Positions 1 through 12,059 of a stretch of 64,000 bases of DNA are shown piece by piece. Origin of the DNA: Schistosoma mansoni (taxonomy: Eukaryota > Platyhelminthes > Trematoda > Strigeidida > Schistosomatidae); contig NW_017386066.1 of assembly GCF_000237925.1 (NCBI RefSeq), forward strand, positions 124,001-188,000. The letters run 5' to 3'. The notes below the pieces were generated by a model, which worked only from the letters and a program-made list of their open reading frames with translations, was not told the origin of the DNA and searched no databases. Each line of letters begins with the position of its first letter. The first letter of the stretch is position 1. Both the position numbers and the translations under genes were made by a program.

Positions 1-440
1 TTCTTCATCATATAAAGGTACTATTGCCGCTTTGAAGACTGCATAACACAAAGGTCATTATTACGGGAATGTATTAGTAAGAATGAGTACAGAGAAGATA
101 ATAAGACCACCACCGCATGTGCCAGTCCATGGAGTGGGATTATTGATGAGTGTTTGTTGTCCTTGACTTTAACAGGCACCGATGATCTGTTTGAAATTCA
201 GTGACCCAAACGCCAGATGATTTGGCAACAGCAACGGAAAGTTTAGTCCTAACGTGATTTACATTTCTCAAACTTTTACTGTGTTCTTACGCAACAAAAG
301 TACCATTTCCAATCTAAAGAATCTATTCTGAGCTATACGTTCGGTAGATTACTTCTTTTTTTGTGTTTCACTCAACTTAATAGTTAACTGTGGTTTTGCC
401 TCAGCTCACTATCGGTTTTTTATAGTTTTCTCGTTAAGAC
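1..440. other. Flank without recognised gene
   Basis: AT-rich sequence before the first LINE. I see no coding exon or known repeat. The 5' end of the CR1-like element probably lies near the right edge of this stretch, but nothing fixes it exactly. Confidence 0.5.
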
Positions 441-560
441 TAGCTTTAGCTTATCGTTAACTGTTTTTATACATTTTTGCCAGTTTTTGTTAACTGTGTG
501 TTTTTTTTAACGGTCCTAAATTTACTGCTTGTATTTTTAAGACAGTCTAAATCACTAGCC

Positions 561-1961
561 ATGAAAAATTCATGCAAGAGACCTGGTTGCCGTTTCGCTG
601 TTACATCTGGCATGCAATGTGACAACTGCAAAGGTTGGTTCCACGAAGCACGAACAGAAGTAACAGCAGCAGCCTATAGCAGACTCAGCAAGTCTGATCG
701 TAGGTCGGTATGTGTTGCCTGCAACACTGATACCGTAGTTATGTTGGGTACCATCATTACTTTACTGACAGGTCTGAGAGATAAGTTGTCTAAGAATTTG
801 GTAAATGATAGTATCATGACGGGTAACAAAACTGGAACGCATAGGGCAAACAAGAAAAAGGATATTGATAAGTCGGTTGTCGACGGTGCTGTTAACAGCA
901 CGAGTGATGATGTGCCGAAACTCAGCACCATATTAACATCGACTGTCATCGACTCCCTCAGTAAACTTGTGTCCCCCAGGGAGGAGTCCTTGAATGAGAC
1001 AGTGGTTCCCAAAAATCCTGTAGGTGGTTGGACTCACGTTAACAGGATTAAAAAGGCCCAAGCGTCCCCGCCGAAACTGAACATCCCAAGTACCGTGCGG
1101 AAATCAATTGATGCTTTGGCCGCACAGTCTACCCCCAAGACTGTCCGCCCGGTCATCAGTGAGCCCAGGAATCGAAAACGCGCCTCGACATCCAAACAAC
1201 AAGATACCAAACCTAGATGCCCTGGAAAACGTGGGAAATCAATTACGGTTCGTGACGACTCTGTCATAATCATGAACCTTATTGACAACCCTGACCTTCC
1301 TCTCAGTTTGCAGGACAAAAATGATAGGATGCTCTGGGGAGAATTAAACAAGAGGCTTGAACTCCCTAGAATAGAGCCTTTGACCGTCGCATGGCTCACA
1401 CGGGGGAAGGACTCTAACCACCTAAACCACCCGAAGCTGCTTCGTGTTACACTTAAGAATGCCTCCGACTTAGAGGACGTCCTGCTAGCCAGTCACTTAC
1501 TGAAGTCAGATGGGAACGTAAGAATACTGCACGACATACCGTATTCTGAACGAAATCTCATCCGGAACATCCCTAAGGAATCTCGCGAGGCGTTTTTCAA
1601 TGGACGAAATATCATTGTGCAAGGCGTGCCGGAAAATATGGACCCAACTCGAGCAAACTCTGATATTCGGGAATGGAAATTCATCAAGCATTCCTTAAAA
1701 CTCAAGAACATATTGACCAAACAGGTAATGCGACTAGCCAAGAGAGACGGAGACTCTAGGCCCCGGCTATTGAAGATAACCTTCCCCTCCTCCCACATGG
1801 CGGCTGCAACTCTGGAAGCATTTCGTGCCAATAGACGTCGGTTGCCAACTGGCATCCATATGCATCCGGATAGGCCCCACGACAGCAGGATCAAGCACAA
1901 ACGAAAGCTGGAGCTGACAATTCCACTCGTGGACTGTCTTGATCATAAAACAAACGTGTAA
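561..1961 (+). CDS. LINE ORF1 protein with PHD finger
   Basis: An open frame of 466 codons from the ATG at 561, preferred over the longer upstream extension because the zinc finger starts a few residues after it. Residues about 4-50 hold a Cys4-His-Cys3 pattern (CKRPGC, QCDNC, W-F-H, CVAC), a PHD-like finger found in ORF1 of CR1 and L2 LINEs. The middle is Ser/Thr/Lys-rich and looks disordered. The C-terminal half (about 270-460) is a basic domain with the pattern of ORF1 RNA-binding regions, including a run of Arg/Lys near RANRRRLPTG. ORF1 products of this class bind element RNA. The frame is intact end to end. Confidence 0.75.
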   Translation: MKNSCKRPGCRFAVTSGMQCDNCKGWFHEARTEVTAAAYSRLSKSDRRSVCVACNTDTVVMLGTIITLLTGLRDKLSKNLVNDSIMTGNKTGTHRANKKKDIDKSVVDGAVNSTSDDVPKLSTILTSTVIDSLSKLVSPREESLNETVVPKNPVGGWTHVNRIKKAQASPPKLNIPSTVRKSIDALAAQSTPKTVRPVISEPRNRKRASTSKQQDTKPRCPGKRGKSITVRDDSVIIMNLIDNPDLPLSLQDKNDRMLWGELNKRLELPRIEPLTVAWLTRGKDSNHLNHPKLLRVTLKNASDLEDVLLASHLLKSDGNVRILHDIPYSERNLIRNIPKESREAFFNGRNIIVQGVPENMDPTRANSDIREWKFIKHSLKLKNILTKQVMRLAKRDGDSRPRLLKITFPSSHMAAATLEAFRANRRRLPTGIHMHPDRPHDSRIKHKRKLELTIPLVDCLDHKTNV

Positions 1962-2068
1962 AAGACAAGGACAACCAATTCGGTAAACATCGTATAGGTA
2001 GGCTACCTGTACACTCACGCACGGCTTATATAGACAAACAGGAAGAAGCTCACGCGTTCCAAATTGAA

Positions 2069-4857
2069 AGCATAAACTGCCTATACACGAACGCCGCGAG
2101 CTTGCCAAACAAAACGGATGAGCTACGTGAACTTAGCAACGCTAGTGGTGCCCATCTGATAGGAATATCCGAAACTTGGATAACGTCTCAGTTTACGGAC
2201 CAGGAGCTAGCAATAACTGGAATGTCTTTATTTCGCAACGACAGAAAAACAGGAATGGGGTAGCACTATACATACGGTCATGCCTGGATGCTCACCAACT
2301 TCACAACCAAGAGTTTCTCAATCTTGATGAGTCAGTATGGTGCTCAGTAAGATTATTTACCACCTCGAGGTGTCTAGTTGGGGTCATCTACAGGAAGCCC
2401 ATTGCCGACATCGAATATGAAAAACGTCTGCAGGAAGGATTAACTCGCTCTACGCGCCTCGGATTCTCTCAAATTCTGATTCTAGGGGACTTCAATCTTC
2501 TTAGAATCAACTTCGTGGAACATACATACATTGGAGGTGACAGCTCTACTGAAGCTCTGCTCTTCAACCTCATCAGTGACCTGGGATTATTCGAAAATGT
2601 GAAGTCGGCAACTCGTTGGAGAAACAGTCAGACGCCGTCGCGCTTAGACTGGGTATTCACAAATGAAGAATTCCCAATTGACGACCTCTCAATCCTGGCT
2701 CCCCTGGGGAAAAGTGATCACGCCGTTTTATCATTCAGCTTTGTCAGCAAAACGGAGCTAAGATATCCTACTAGCAACAGGCGCTGGATCTTTGAACGGT
2801 TGAACGTGTTAGCTTTACAGGACTGTCTACAACAGATGGATTGGGATGTTCACCCTCAACTTGAAGTGGATGCTCATTGGGATTTTTTACTGCACACAAT
2901 CTTATGTGCTACTGAGCATTCAGTTCCTAAAATGGTCCCAAAAAGCTACAAACAACCTCCAATCATCAAGAACCACACTCGTCGTTTGCTAAGCCGCAAA
3001 AGGCACTGTTGGGCCGAATATAAACGAACTGACAATAACGACGCATACAGGCAATATAAACGCATAAGGAACATATGTTCAAAGGCAATAAGAGAAGACA
3101 GGCTTCAGTTCCAGACCCAGCTTATCGATAAATTCGTCTCCAATCCGAAAAGCTTATTCAGTTACTTAACTTCTCTTCGACAAAGCAAAACTGGAGTTTC
3201 CCAACTGCTTGGTCCCAATGGCCCAACCAATAACGACGGTGATGCAGCCAACCATTTGGCTGAACAATACTCCCAGACATTCCAGCCGACCCACATCAAC
3301 TATAATGACGAAAGCTTCACCTGTACCTGTACAGGACTTTCCGAAGTGGACCTGAGTGCTGACCTGGTGCTCCGTAAACTGCAGCACCTAAGAAAAGACA
3401 CTTCTCCTGGTCCGGATGTGGTTCATTACGCTGTTTTGAGGGAAGCAGCTTCAATCCTGGCGACACCACTTAGAGTGATGTTTGCACACTCGCTAAGCAG
3501 AGGCAAACTACCGGAAATTCGGAAGCTGGCCCACATCACACCAATTTTCAAAGGAGGTCGACGCAGTGAACCCTCAAGCTACCAACCAGTGGCCCTTTTC
3601 TCCATACCTTCCAAAATTATGGAATCCCTAATGTACGACGGTATACTAGAATACCTATCATCCTCAAAATTCTTCTCACCTCAACAGCATGGTTTCAGAA
3701 AAGGTCATTCTTGTATGACCAACCTGCTGACTGCGGTGGATAGATGGACAACCATCCTTGATCGCAAGGGGAAGGTTGACGTCATCCACCTGGACTTTTC
3801 AAAAGCTTTTGATAGGGTCAACCACGTATGTCTTATCAAGAAGCTTAGACGATTGGGTATAAAACCACCTTCGATTGGTTGGCTCTCTTCATATTTAGAA
3901 AACCGACACTTTAAGGTCAGGGTTAACTTCACTCTCTCTCAGGCTATGGAATGTCCTAGTGGGGTCCCCCAGGACACAATACTAGGACCTCTTCTCTTCT
4001 TGATTTATATTAACGAACTTCCTCAATAAGTTTCATCTGACTTATCGCTTTTTGCTGATGATGTGAAACTTTGGAGAGAGATACGTAATCATAATGATAT
4101 ACTAGTTCTTCAAGAGGATCTGACCCGACTTCAAAGTTGGGCAGACGACAACGGACTTACCTTCAACACTTCAAAGTGCAAAGTAGTCCATCTGAGACAT
4201 GTTGCAGACTATAGTTATAACTTAGGTAACTCACCTCTAGAAGTTTCCCAAGTCGAAAAAGATTTAGGAGTGTTGTTACCCTATGACCTGAAATCGTATG
4301 CAAACTGTGACAAAAACGCCTCTCAAGCAAACCTTGCACTGGTAACATTGAAGCGCATTTTTGGCCAGTTTGACGGTAGAACCTTTCACATAATCTTCAA
4401 CAGTTTTATTCGTCCCCATTTAGAGTACGGAAACATAGTATTTTCTCCCTCCCTCCAAAAGGATAAGGACACTCTGGAACGTATCCAACGTCGAGCCACG
4501 AAATCAGTTCGGGGACTCAAATTCAAACCTTATGAAGAGCGCCTCAAATCACTTAACCTTTACCCGTTAGAGTACAGGCGTCTTAGAGGTGACTTTCTTA
4601 TGACTTACAGTATCCTTAATACTTCTGGTCATCCCCTTAAACATCTTTTTAAGCTTAGTCATAACACTAACCTAAGAGGTAACACCCAGAAATTGGAGAC
4701 CCTATATAGCAGAACAGACTGCAGACACAACTTCTACTCCGTTAGAGTTGTCAAGTGCTGGAACTCGCTGCCGACTGAGCTAGTCCAAGCGACCTCCCAG
4801 GAGTCCTTTAAGAGGAAACTTGACTTATTCTTAAGGACTAAGGATAACTTATTATGA
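2069..4857 (+). pseudogene. LINE ORF2: endonuclease and reverse transcriptase, broken
   Basis: The product would nick target DNA and reverse-transcribe element RNA. Endonuclease motifs appear in order: an N-terminal NAASLPNKTDEL, the catalytic SETW, GDFN (about 2487-2498) and SDHAVLSF (about 2713-2736). Reverse transcriptase follows, with SPGPDVVHY, HGFRKGHSC, LDFSKAFDRVNH, SGVP and the catalytic FADD at about 4050. The thumb region ends in WNSLP and the C-terminal FKRKLDLFL. One frame change falls near 2255-2270, and one TAA interrupts the frame at 4027-4029 between the SGVP and FADD motifs; the rest is open. The frame otherwise runs to 4857. Confidence 0.85.
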
Positions 4858-5008
4858 TTTACCAAATTCTTTTTTTCCTCTATTGTCGTTCATATACCTA
4901 GGTTCTTGCCTGGCGGTATTGGTGATCCACTGCTACCAGACACGGAAGCCCGTTAAGCGAAAGATTCTTCTATTCCGTCCTCAACCATTTGAACAATTTG
5001 AACCATTT

Positions 5009-5839
5009 GGATCATGAAGACGTCAACATCTGGTTGGGAGAAGCGCTGGATACAGTGGACAGCTAGTATTCAGCTGGACGATCTAGAATTCGCAAATGAT
5101 CTGGCTCTTCTGTCGCACACGCAACAACAAATGCAGGAGAAGACGACCAGTGTAGCAGCAACCTCAGCAGCAGTAGGTCTCAACATACACAAAAGGAAAA
5201 GCAAGATTCTACGATACAACACAGCATGCACCAATCGAATTACACTTGACGGAGAAGCTTTGGAGGATGTGAAAACCTTTACATTTCTTTGCAGCATCAT
5301 TGATGAGCAAGGTGGATTTGATGCAAATATGAAGACACGGATCGACAAAGCAAGAGCAACGTATCTACAATTGAGGAACATCTGGAACTGAAAACAATTG
5401 TCAACCAACACCAAAGTCAGAATATTCAATACCAATGTCAAGACAGTTCTACTGTATCGGGTGGAGACCTGGAGAACTACGAAAGCCATCATCCACAAGA
5501 TACAGGTGTTTATTAACAATTGTCTAAGCAAAATACTTAGGATCCGTTGGCCAGACATTATCAGCAACAACCTACTCTGGGAGAGAACAAACCAGATTAC
5601 AGTTGAGGAAGAATTCAGGAAGAAGTGATGGAAGTGGATAGGACACACAATGAGGGAAGCACCAAACTGTGTTACAAGGCAACCCTTGACTTGGAATCCT
5701 CAAGACCAAAGGAGAAGAGAAAGACCAGAGAACACATTACGTCTGGAAATGGAGACAAACATGAGAAGAGAAAGTGGGTTGGATAATGCGGATCGACGGC
5801 CTCTGCTTCATTGGGAGTAATAGGAGTGAGTAAGTAAGA
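5009..5839 (+). mobile_element. RTE-like LINE F2, 5'-truncated copy
   Basis: This is the 3' part of an RTE-like LINE (compare schistosome SR2 and Perere-3 when checking). It encodes the end of the RT domain: the catalytic region, then TFLCSIID, a W-R-T-T motif, and W-K-W-I-G-H near the C terminus. The catalytic FADD reads FAND. In-frame stops follow IWN (5389-5391) and RKK (5626-5628). The tail is a short run of GTAA units at 5825-5840. It starts abruptly at the shared string TGGATCATGAAGACG, directly against the CR1 tail. The first 680 bp are nearly identical to 30827-31505, but the last 130 bp are clearly more diverged. Confidence 0.8.
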
Positions 5840-8800
5840 ACGGAACTTAATGTACTCAAGCAAAAATGTTTATCATGTACTAAACTAAATCTGATGATTA
5901 TCAAATCCACTTGGTATCTTAACATGATTGTGCTGAATACTGAAGCTTAACAAACTCTAGTTAAATACTTTTCTCAAAAGATACTGTGATTGACTTATTA
6001 AATTTGAATTCAGTAAACATTTCTGGCGAAATGATAATGACACATTGAATACCTTTTCTTTATTTCGACTGTCGTAAGTGAACATGGACATTTCAATGAA
6101 TATCCGATTCGGATAAATTACTATTTATTCTATTTGCACTGAATGCTGTGTCTCATTTTAAAATTTTCAGAATGACGTTCAAATTGTGGGAAATATTTTT
6201 ACATTCCATTCACTATTTTAGTAACTTTGTTAAGTTGTTAGTAGGAAAACTCTATACTCATGATCTTATTTAACTTCAGTTATCAATCATTAAACTTGTT
6301 ACGTTAAATAATTACTCATACGGAGTGAGGCCTAACTCATGCCATTCATATTCGACAATCAGTATGATAAGTGTAAGTCACTAACTTAAAAATCTATGAT
6401 TCACAATTCGAATCTCATGAATAGATTTTGAAGCAAAACGATCCTAAATCAATCTTATTAACTTCTGTAAGGATCACCAGTTGCATGAAGAATGTAAACA
6501 GATTTATATGTTTAGATTACAGGTTGAGCTTAAAAATTATTTGTTATCCATTAGTCCCTTGTCGTCGCTCTGCACTGTTGTTGAAGTGGAGCTAGTTATA
6601 TTAGACGTACAATCAGACGAATACTCATTCTGAACACACATATAATTTCAAACCGTCATATTTGACTAGGGAATTACACTTTCATTCCAGTCACCTTTAA
6701 GCGTCAACTATATGGCCTCATGTCAGCTTGTAGAGGCTGTATTATTTTCACTGTTTGCATGAACAGCTGATATCTATCGCACGCTCGACAAGTATTTCAC
6801 TCCATTGTTCCTGACCTCTGAATGCATTTGCGTTCGCAACGTTTTCAATTTCTTCAGTAGTGTGTTCATGATAAATATCAGTTCTTGAGTTTTGTTAAAC
6901 TCGAAATTTGTTCTTATTTTATTTGACTGTGTTTTGTTTATTTGACTTTCATGAATTATCACTATTCTTTGCACTGTACTTTATAATTTGCAGGAGCTTT
7001 GTCTGTGAATCTTCCGCCCCCCTCTATTGCTTCCGGAGCTCTAATCCTGCAACCTTTGATCTTGAGTTAGTTTGCTTGACAATTTGACACTTAGCTGGCA
7101 TCCAACATTTCTACTATCCGGTTTTTATGAACCCTCTTTGATGTGTAAGACGTACGTTTCCACCTGATAAATTTGTTTTGTATAAGTTAATTGTCTAGCG
7201 TTATCTGCATTACTCTTTATTTTTATATATTAATGTGTTAACAGGTTTTTATGTAACCAGAACTACAAGTGGTGAGTGTGTCTTGATTTGCGTTTGAACA
7301 CCTAGCACACTCTGAAAATACTGTTAATCAACAAGCATGATACTCCTGTATCCTTCAAGCTTTCTTATTTTGTGTGGATTAATATATTGGTTGTAAAATG
7401 GGAGAACCTTTACACTATTCGGGCAGTCAAATTCACCAAAGTTTGCAACTAGCGAAATCTGCTGAATACGATCAACTATGCTCTGTTAGAGTCTTGATTG
7501 TTAAAAACCACTTTTAAAAAGGTATAAATTGTGCCCAAAAAGTACTGGTTTACATCAACTTTCCCTAGATTCGTTCCTAATTAGTTTGAAAGCCCTACCA
7601 CTGATGGCTACTGAAAACTCCAATAAAGGAAGATGACTTCTCGACAACACTATCACAAAATAAACTCCTTTTCCTAAAAGCTATTAGATATTTTGAAACT
7701 GAATTGCCCGATTCCACTCCGTGAGCAGAAAACTTTGCATTTTTCTAAACCAGAATTTTGATATTTGGTTGTTCTAAGTCATCAACGATTTCACCAAAAA
7801 TAATAGCGTCAGGCATAATAATTTGTTATAAGGTCGGAAAAGCTGAAAGGTCCATCAAAACATACATCGTAAGGAGAACGTAAACTCTCAAACAATCTAC
7901 CACTGAGCAGGCACACAATGGAGTTAGTTTCCAACTTCATTAATTCCATATGTCCATGTTTACCTGATGAAGTTTCGAGTCAACGATAGAAAAATATCAT
8001 CACATTAACAAACTTCCTAAATATCAACTTTTAAAGCACGCACTATGGAAAACTTTTCCCATGTCAATGTCATTCCAGCAGAATAATATGCCGTTAGGCC
8101 TATTGCTAATCGTTCACAACAAATCTTATTTTGTCTCGTTTGCATGTCAAATTTTGACTTTACGTTCGAAAGTATTTTTCACTTAGTTATATTGAGATTT
8201 CAGGGTGTTGGTACAGACTGACCGTAAACGTAACTTGTAAGTCTACCTAATGATTGGAATCGCTCTAATACAAAATCTTACTCTGCGTTGCACAGTTACT
8301 CTTTACTTAATAAACAATAAAGTTACTGTGATCGACAATATTAGAGTAAGGCTGTTATTAATCAATTATTTATTGATTTCTTGATTCTATGTTATTCTTT
8401 TGGAAAGTTTCTAATAAACACTGACTCAGAGGACTCAAAAATGATACCATTGACTTCTGAACAGAGATCCGAAAAATTCAAAAATTCTGGAGACGACTAT
8501 CATAAGCTTCGAAGGAAACGAAGCTAATAGCCAGTTATGTAAATTTTTTAGTTGACGAAAAAGTACATCGGAAATTTACTCAATAAACAAACATACGTTT
8601 GCATCATACGTGCAGAAATTCGGATGCCGAATATAAAAAAGTAGCATGAGACAATACAGAAACCATGTAATGTATGAATATAGAATAAATAGAGAGAATG
8701 GAAACCAGCTTAACACTACCTAGCATATGTATTTTGAAAAATCAAGCTATTCACTAACTTTCAATAAGAATAACTCACTGAATCGACTATGAAATACAAA

Positions 8801-11800
8801 ACCATCCTCAAAAGTCAGCAAGCGGATAGTTTGACTGTGGATGGAGAGGATCCTCGTCACTACGAACAGACAACCGATCAATTATGAAGAGGTATAATTA
8901 TCAAGCATCACTCTGAAAAATGTGGTCCAAATCAGGGGAAACAATGACAAGAAAGGAAGGATAACAATCACCTACAAAACATTTCGCACTAATTGAGAAA
9001 GATACTGTATTTGGCAAACATATTTTGCAAAGTCACCAACGAGTGTCTGATGAATTTTAACTAAAAGTATTACATAAAACACACATGATATAAATAAATA
9101 AATACATGATATCCATGCTCGTCGACCAGTGAATAATGTACCATTGGTCGATGGGGCTAAAACTTCTCATTTTGTTCTACAGGTGAACAACCATTCAATA
9201 CATCCGACTCAACGATTTTCGGTAAACAGGCTTACGCAACTCGGTTATTACATGTGGAATATCTTCAAAATAAATTATCTCTACTAAGAAGTCATCCTAA
9301 AAGCCAATTTCAGCTTGGATACGTATCTGCCTCCACTGTAGTGTCATAGTAACTATTCACATCATTCAGTGCAAACAAATATTTATCTTTTCCTTTTCAA
9401 ACGTGATGTAAATAAGAAAATGTCAACAGGTTATTACAATGATCCATGTATTGTGTGTTAGAATTACAGAATGTCATTCAAGAATACTGTTACGTTTGCT
9501 ACATACTAGATTGGATGAATATGTTTCAGTGTACAATACTGCTTTACTCATCTAATGATAGTGATGCCGTCGATGAGATTAGAAAACTGGTCATCTGGAA
9601 GAAAAGTATATAAAAGATTTGAGCATTCTTAGCAGTATTTCAGACACGAAATAATTTTCATGTAAACATTCATTTCCACATATGTGAATATTAATATGCT
9701 TTCGAATTGTAATAATAACCGAGTATGAAATGTGTAACAGCGTGACAAAAAAGAGGGTGTAAAGTTTATCAACGGATATGAGTATTCTGGTCGAGAGATG
9801 TTATGACGATTACTTCAACGTTAACTTGTCAACTCTATTTGATTGATTGACAACAATAGTGTCTTATCACAAATTGAGCAGCACTACAACAAGTATTTTA
9901 CTTCACTATAATCATTTTGTGAACGGTGACCACCATGCTAGGTGGTCATGATTAAATGAACTGTCTAGTTACAACCAGTTGTCCACGTAACTTGAAGCTA
10001 CTAATAGGTTCACAAACACAGATATTTATTAAGACTAACTACAATATAATGAAACAGAACTCACTTATCACTCTTCATCTGACCAATCTGACAATTCGTA
10101 AATGAAATGAACAGTGGAAATCAAGGAATGTAACGACAACCGTAACAATTTTGTTGACATGCATACTCCCTCTTTCTGTATTGTTGTTTGATGAGGCGAT
10201 CTCAGCCGATAAACATTTGCATCAGTCTATCGACCTGTGAAAACCTGATTTTGCTAATCAACAAATTGATGTACATTTCCTAAATATGGTTCTTGATTTC
10301 AGGGAAGAAACAGTTTATTGACAGTTTCAGTGATGTCGACTTAATTTGATAGCGCTTGCTGTGAAAGCGAGTTATTGAGACGACCTCGAAATGGACACGA
10401 CAAACTGTCAGTATATTTCTAGTGATTCTAAGAATAGCCTCAGCAAGTGGTAGGTTCACTGGGGGCGAATCACTAATATTTCAAATTGGTAACATGTTTT
10501 ATGTGAAAAGGTAGTCAATTGACATCTAAAACTGGTTATTCTGTTTGTATATTGAAAATCAATGCCACATAGTCTCATCATTATGAATCGGGAGAGTCTG
10601 TATATCCCAACTGTGGAATGAACATTATTCCGATCCAAAGATTTCTCCTATTGTTACTAGTTGCGCTAAGGTATTTGTGGCTGGTGTGCTGGTCCCATGC
10701 TGCAGATACTACATGGGTAAGGTATTTCTACTGCGAACTGTGTTTATGTTACTTCGAGTTCACACCAATCCAGTATGTCATGTTATGGGCGTCGATGGTC
10801 TACTCACATACATTACTTTCGCAGGGACTGACGGTTTGATCATGTTGAATCCCCCCACTAACTACAAGTATCAAATGAGGAAAGGCATATTATCATATCC
10901 ATTAGGTATTCACTTGTATCCACAGTCGAACATGTAAAGAGACTTTCAACAGATACTGAGAGGCATTCTAAACATTCACAGTCTAGGTAAACAATGATGC
11001 AAAATCATATTTCTGGAATGTAAAATTGCGCACGTTGTACTGAATGACCTATTCATAACGTAAATAATTTTAGTGTACAAGTTCTGTGCAACTGGGCACC
11101 AGAATAATTTTCCATAACAAACGGAATGTTAGGAATAACAAGGAGTAATGGTGAGTAATGTGACATGATGATATACGATTGCCGATGATGTCACCACTCA
11201 CACATGATTATTACACGACATTTCAATTCAATGATGCATATATGCAGTAAACGACACATGTCACAGCTTACCAGATGAAAATGAAGCATGAATACAGTGA
11301 CCTACATTTTGATAAACAGTTAAGTAATATTGAACAGTGAAAACTGCAAATGAATCACGGTTATAAAATTTGAAGTGATAAATTAATGTAAATAAACTCT
11401 AAACAAAGCTAAAGCAGATGTCTATTATCATGTTTGCTTGTTTTTACTGAAACAAATATGTGGTATAATCAAACTTCCAGTTTAAGAAAAATAAACTACT
11501 AAGTGGAGTAGGTAGTTTGCATCTTGTCGAAAGATTTTAGAGAAGGTAATTTTACTGGCTGATACCTTTCAATCACGCTTTATTCTATTGTTTCCACAAG
11601 CAACACCATAATCACATACTTCAGTAGCTATCGGTGAACATACCCAAGGAACATGGTCAACCGTTCGATAGAAATAAGGATTACCGACTGCGCAGTAATA
11701 CCGTAGGGAACAAGATGACGAGTGAGACAATCGAATCTATTTGAACACAAAACCTGAAAACCATACAGCACACAGTTAATTTGCAAACTATCAATCAATT

Positions 11801-11940
11801 GTCACTTTCTTGACTGTTCCTTTTACAAATGTCAATCCATCGTCTCTGATTTCGTTGTTCATACATTTTCATATCAATTGTGTTCCGTTCCCGGTCTTTA
11901 CTTAACGCTCTTCTACTGAAATACATTCTATGCCTGACCA
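5840..11940. other. Intergenic, no gene recognised
   Basis: About 6 kb of AT-rich sequence downstream of the MEG-like gene. Only short chance frames occur (for example 10618-10937), without recognisable motifs or flanking splice sites. A minus-strand AATAAA at about 11578-11583 could serve as the polyadenylation signal of the MEG-like gene. Confidence 0.5.
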
Positions 11941-12059
11941 TCACCATATACTATTTATGTGAATATAAGTAACCCACACCACAACACAACTGACAGATGT
12001 AGTGGAAATGTTAGCCAATTCACTATTATCAATCGTTGGCAAATCAAAGTACGAAGTGA
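11941..12059 (-). CDS. MEG-like exon 14: C-terminal exon
   Basis: 119 nt from a strong TTTTTGTTTTAG acceptor to a TGA at 11943-11941, entering in phase 1. It encodes VTSYFDLPTIDNSELANIST and then a hydrophobic end (VSCVVVWVTYIHI) before the stop. The Thr/Ser stretch contains an N-glycosylation sequon (NIS). The hydrophobic tail might be a membrane or lipid-anchor signal; this is inference. Confidence 0.65.

Larger units (their letters stand above)
440..5008 (+). mobile_element. CR1-like LINE (F1), near full length
   Basis: A non-LTR retrotransposon with the CR1/L2 layout. ORF1 carries an N-terminal PHD-type zinc finger, and ORF2 carries an apurinic-type endonuclease followed by reverse transcriptase. 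After the ORF2 stop at 4855-4857 come about 150 bp of 3' UTR. These end in short imperfect repeats of the type CATTTGAA (4986-5008), the microsatellite-like 3' tail usual for CR1. The 5' boundary is not visible. ORF2 has one frame break and one in-frame stop, so this copy is dead but fairly young. An RTE-like fragment starts immediately after the tail. Confidence 0.85.

Noticed and set aside
5009-5840. CR1-like F1 inserted into an F2 copy
   Set aside because: No F2 sequence is found upstream of F1, so the two elements simply abut; F2 is more likely a truncated insertion beside the F1 tail.
10618-10937. Plus-strand open frames of 73 and 86 codons
   Set aside because: No motif, no splice context, overlapping in two frames, and composition like the surroundings.
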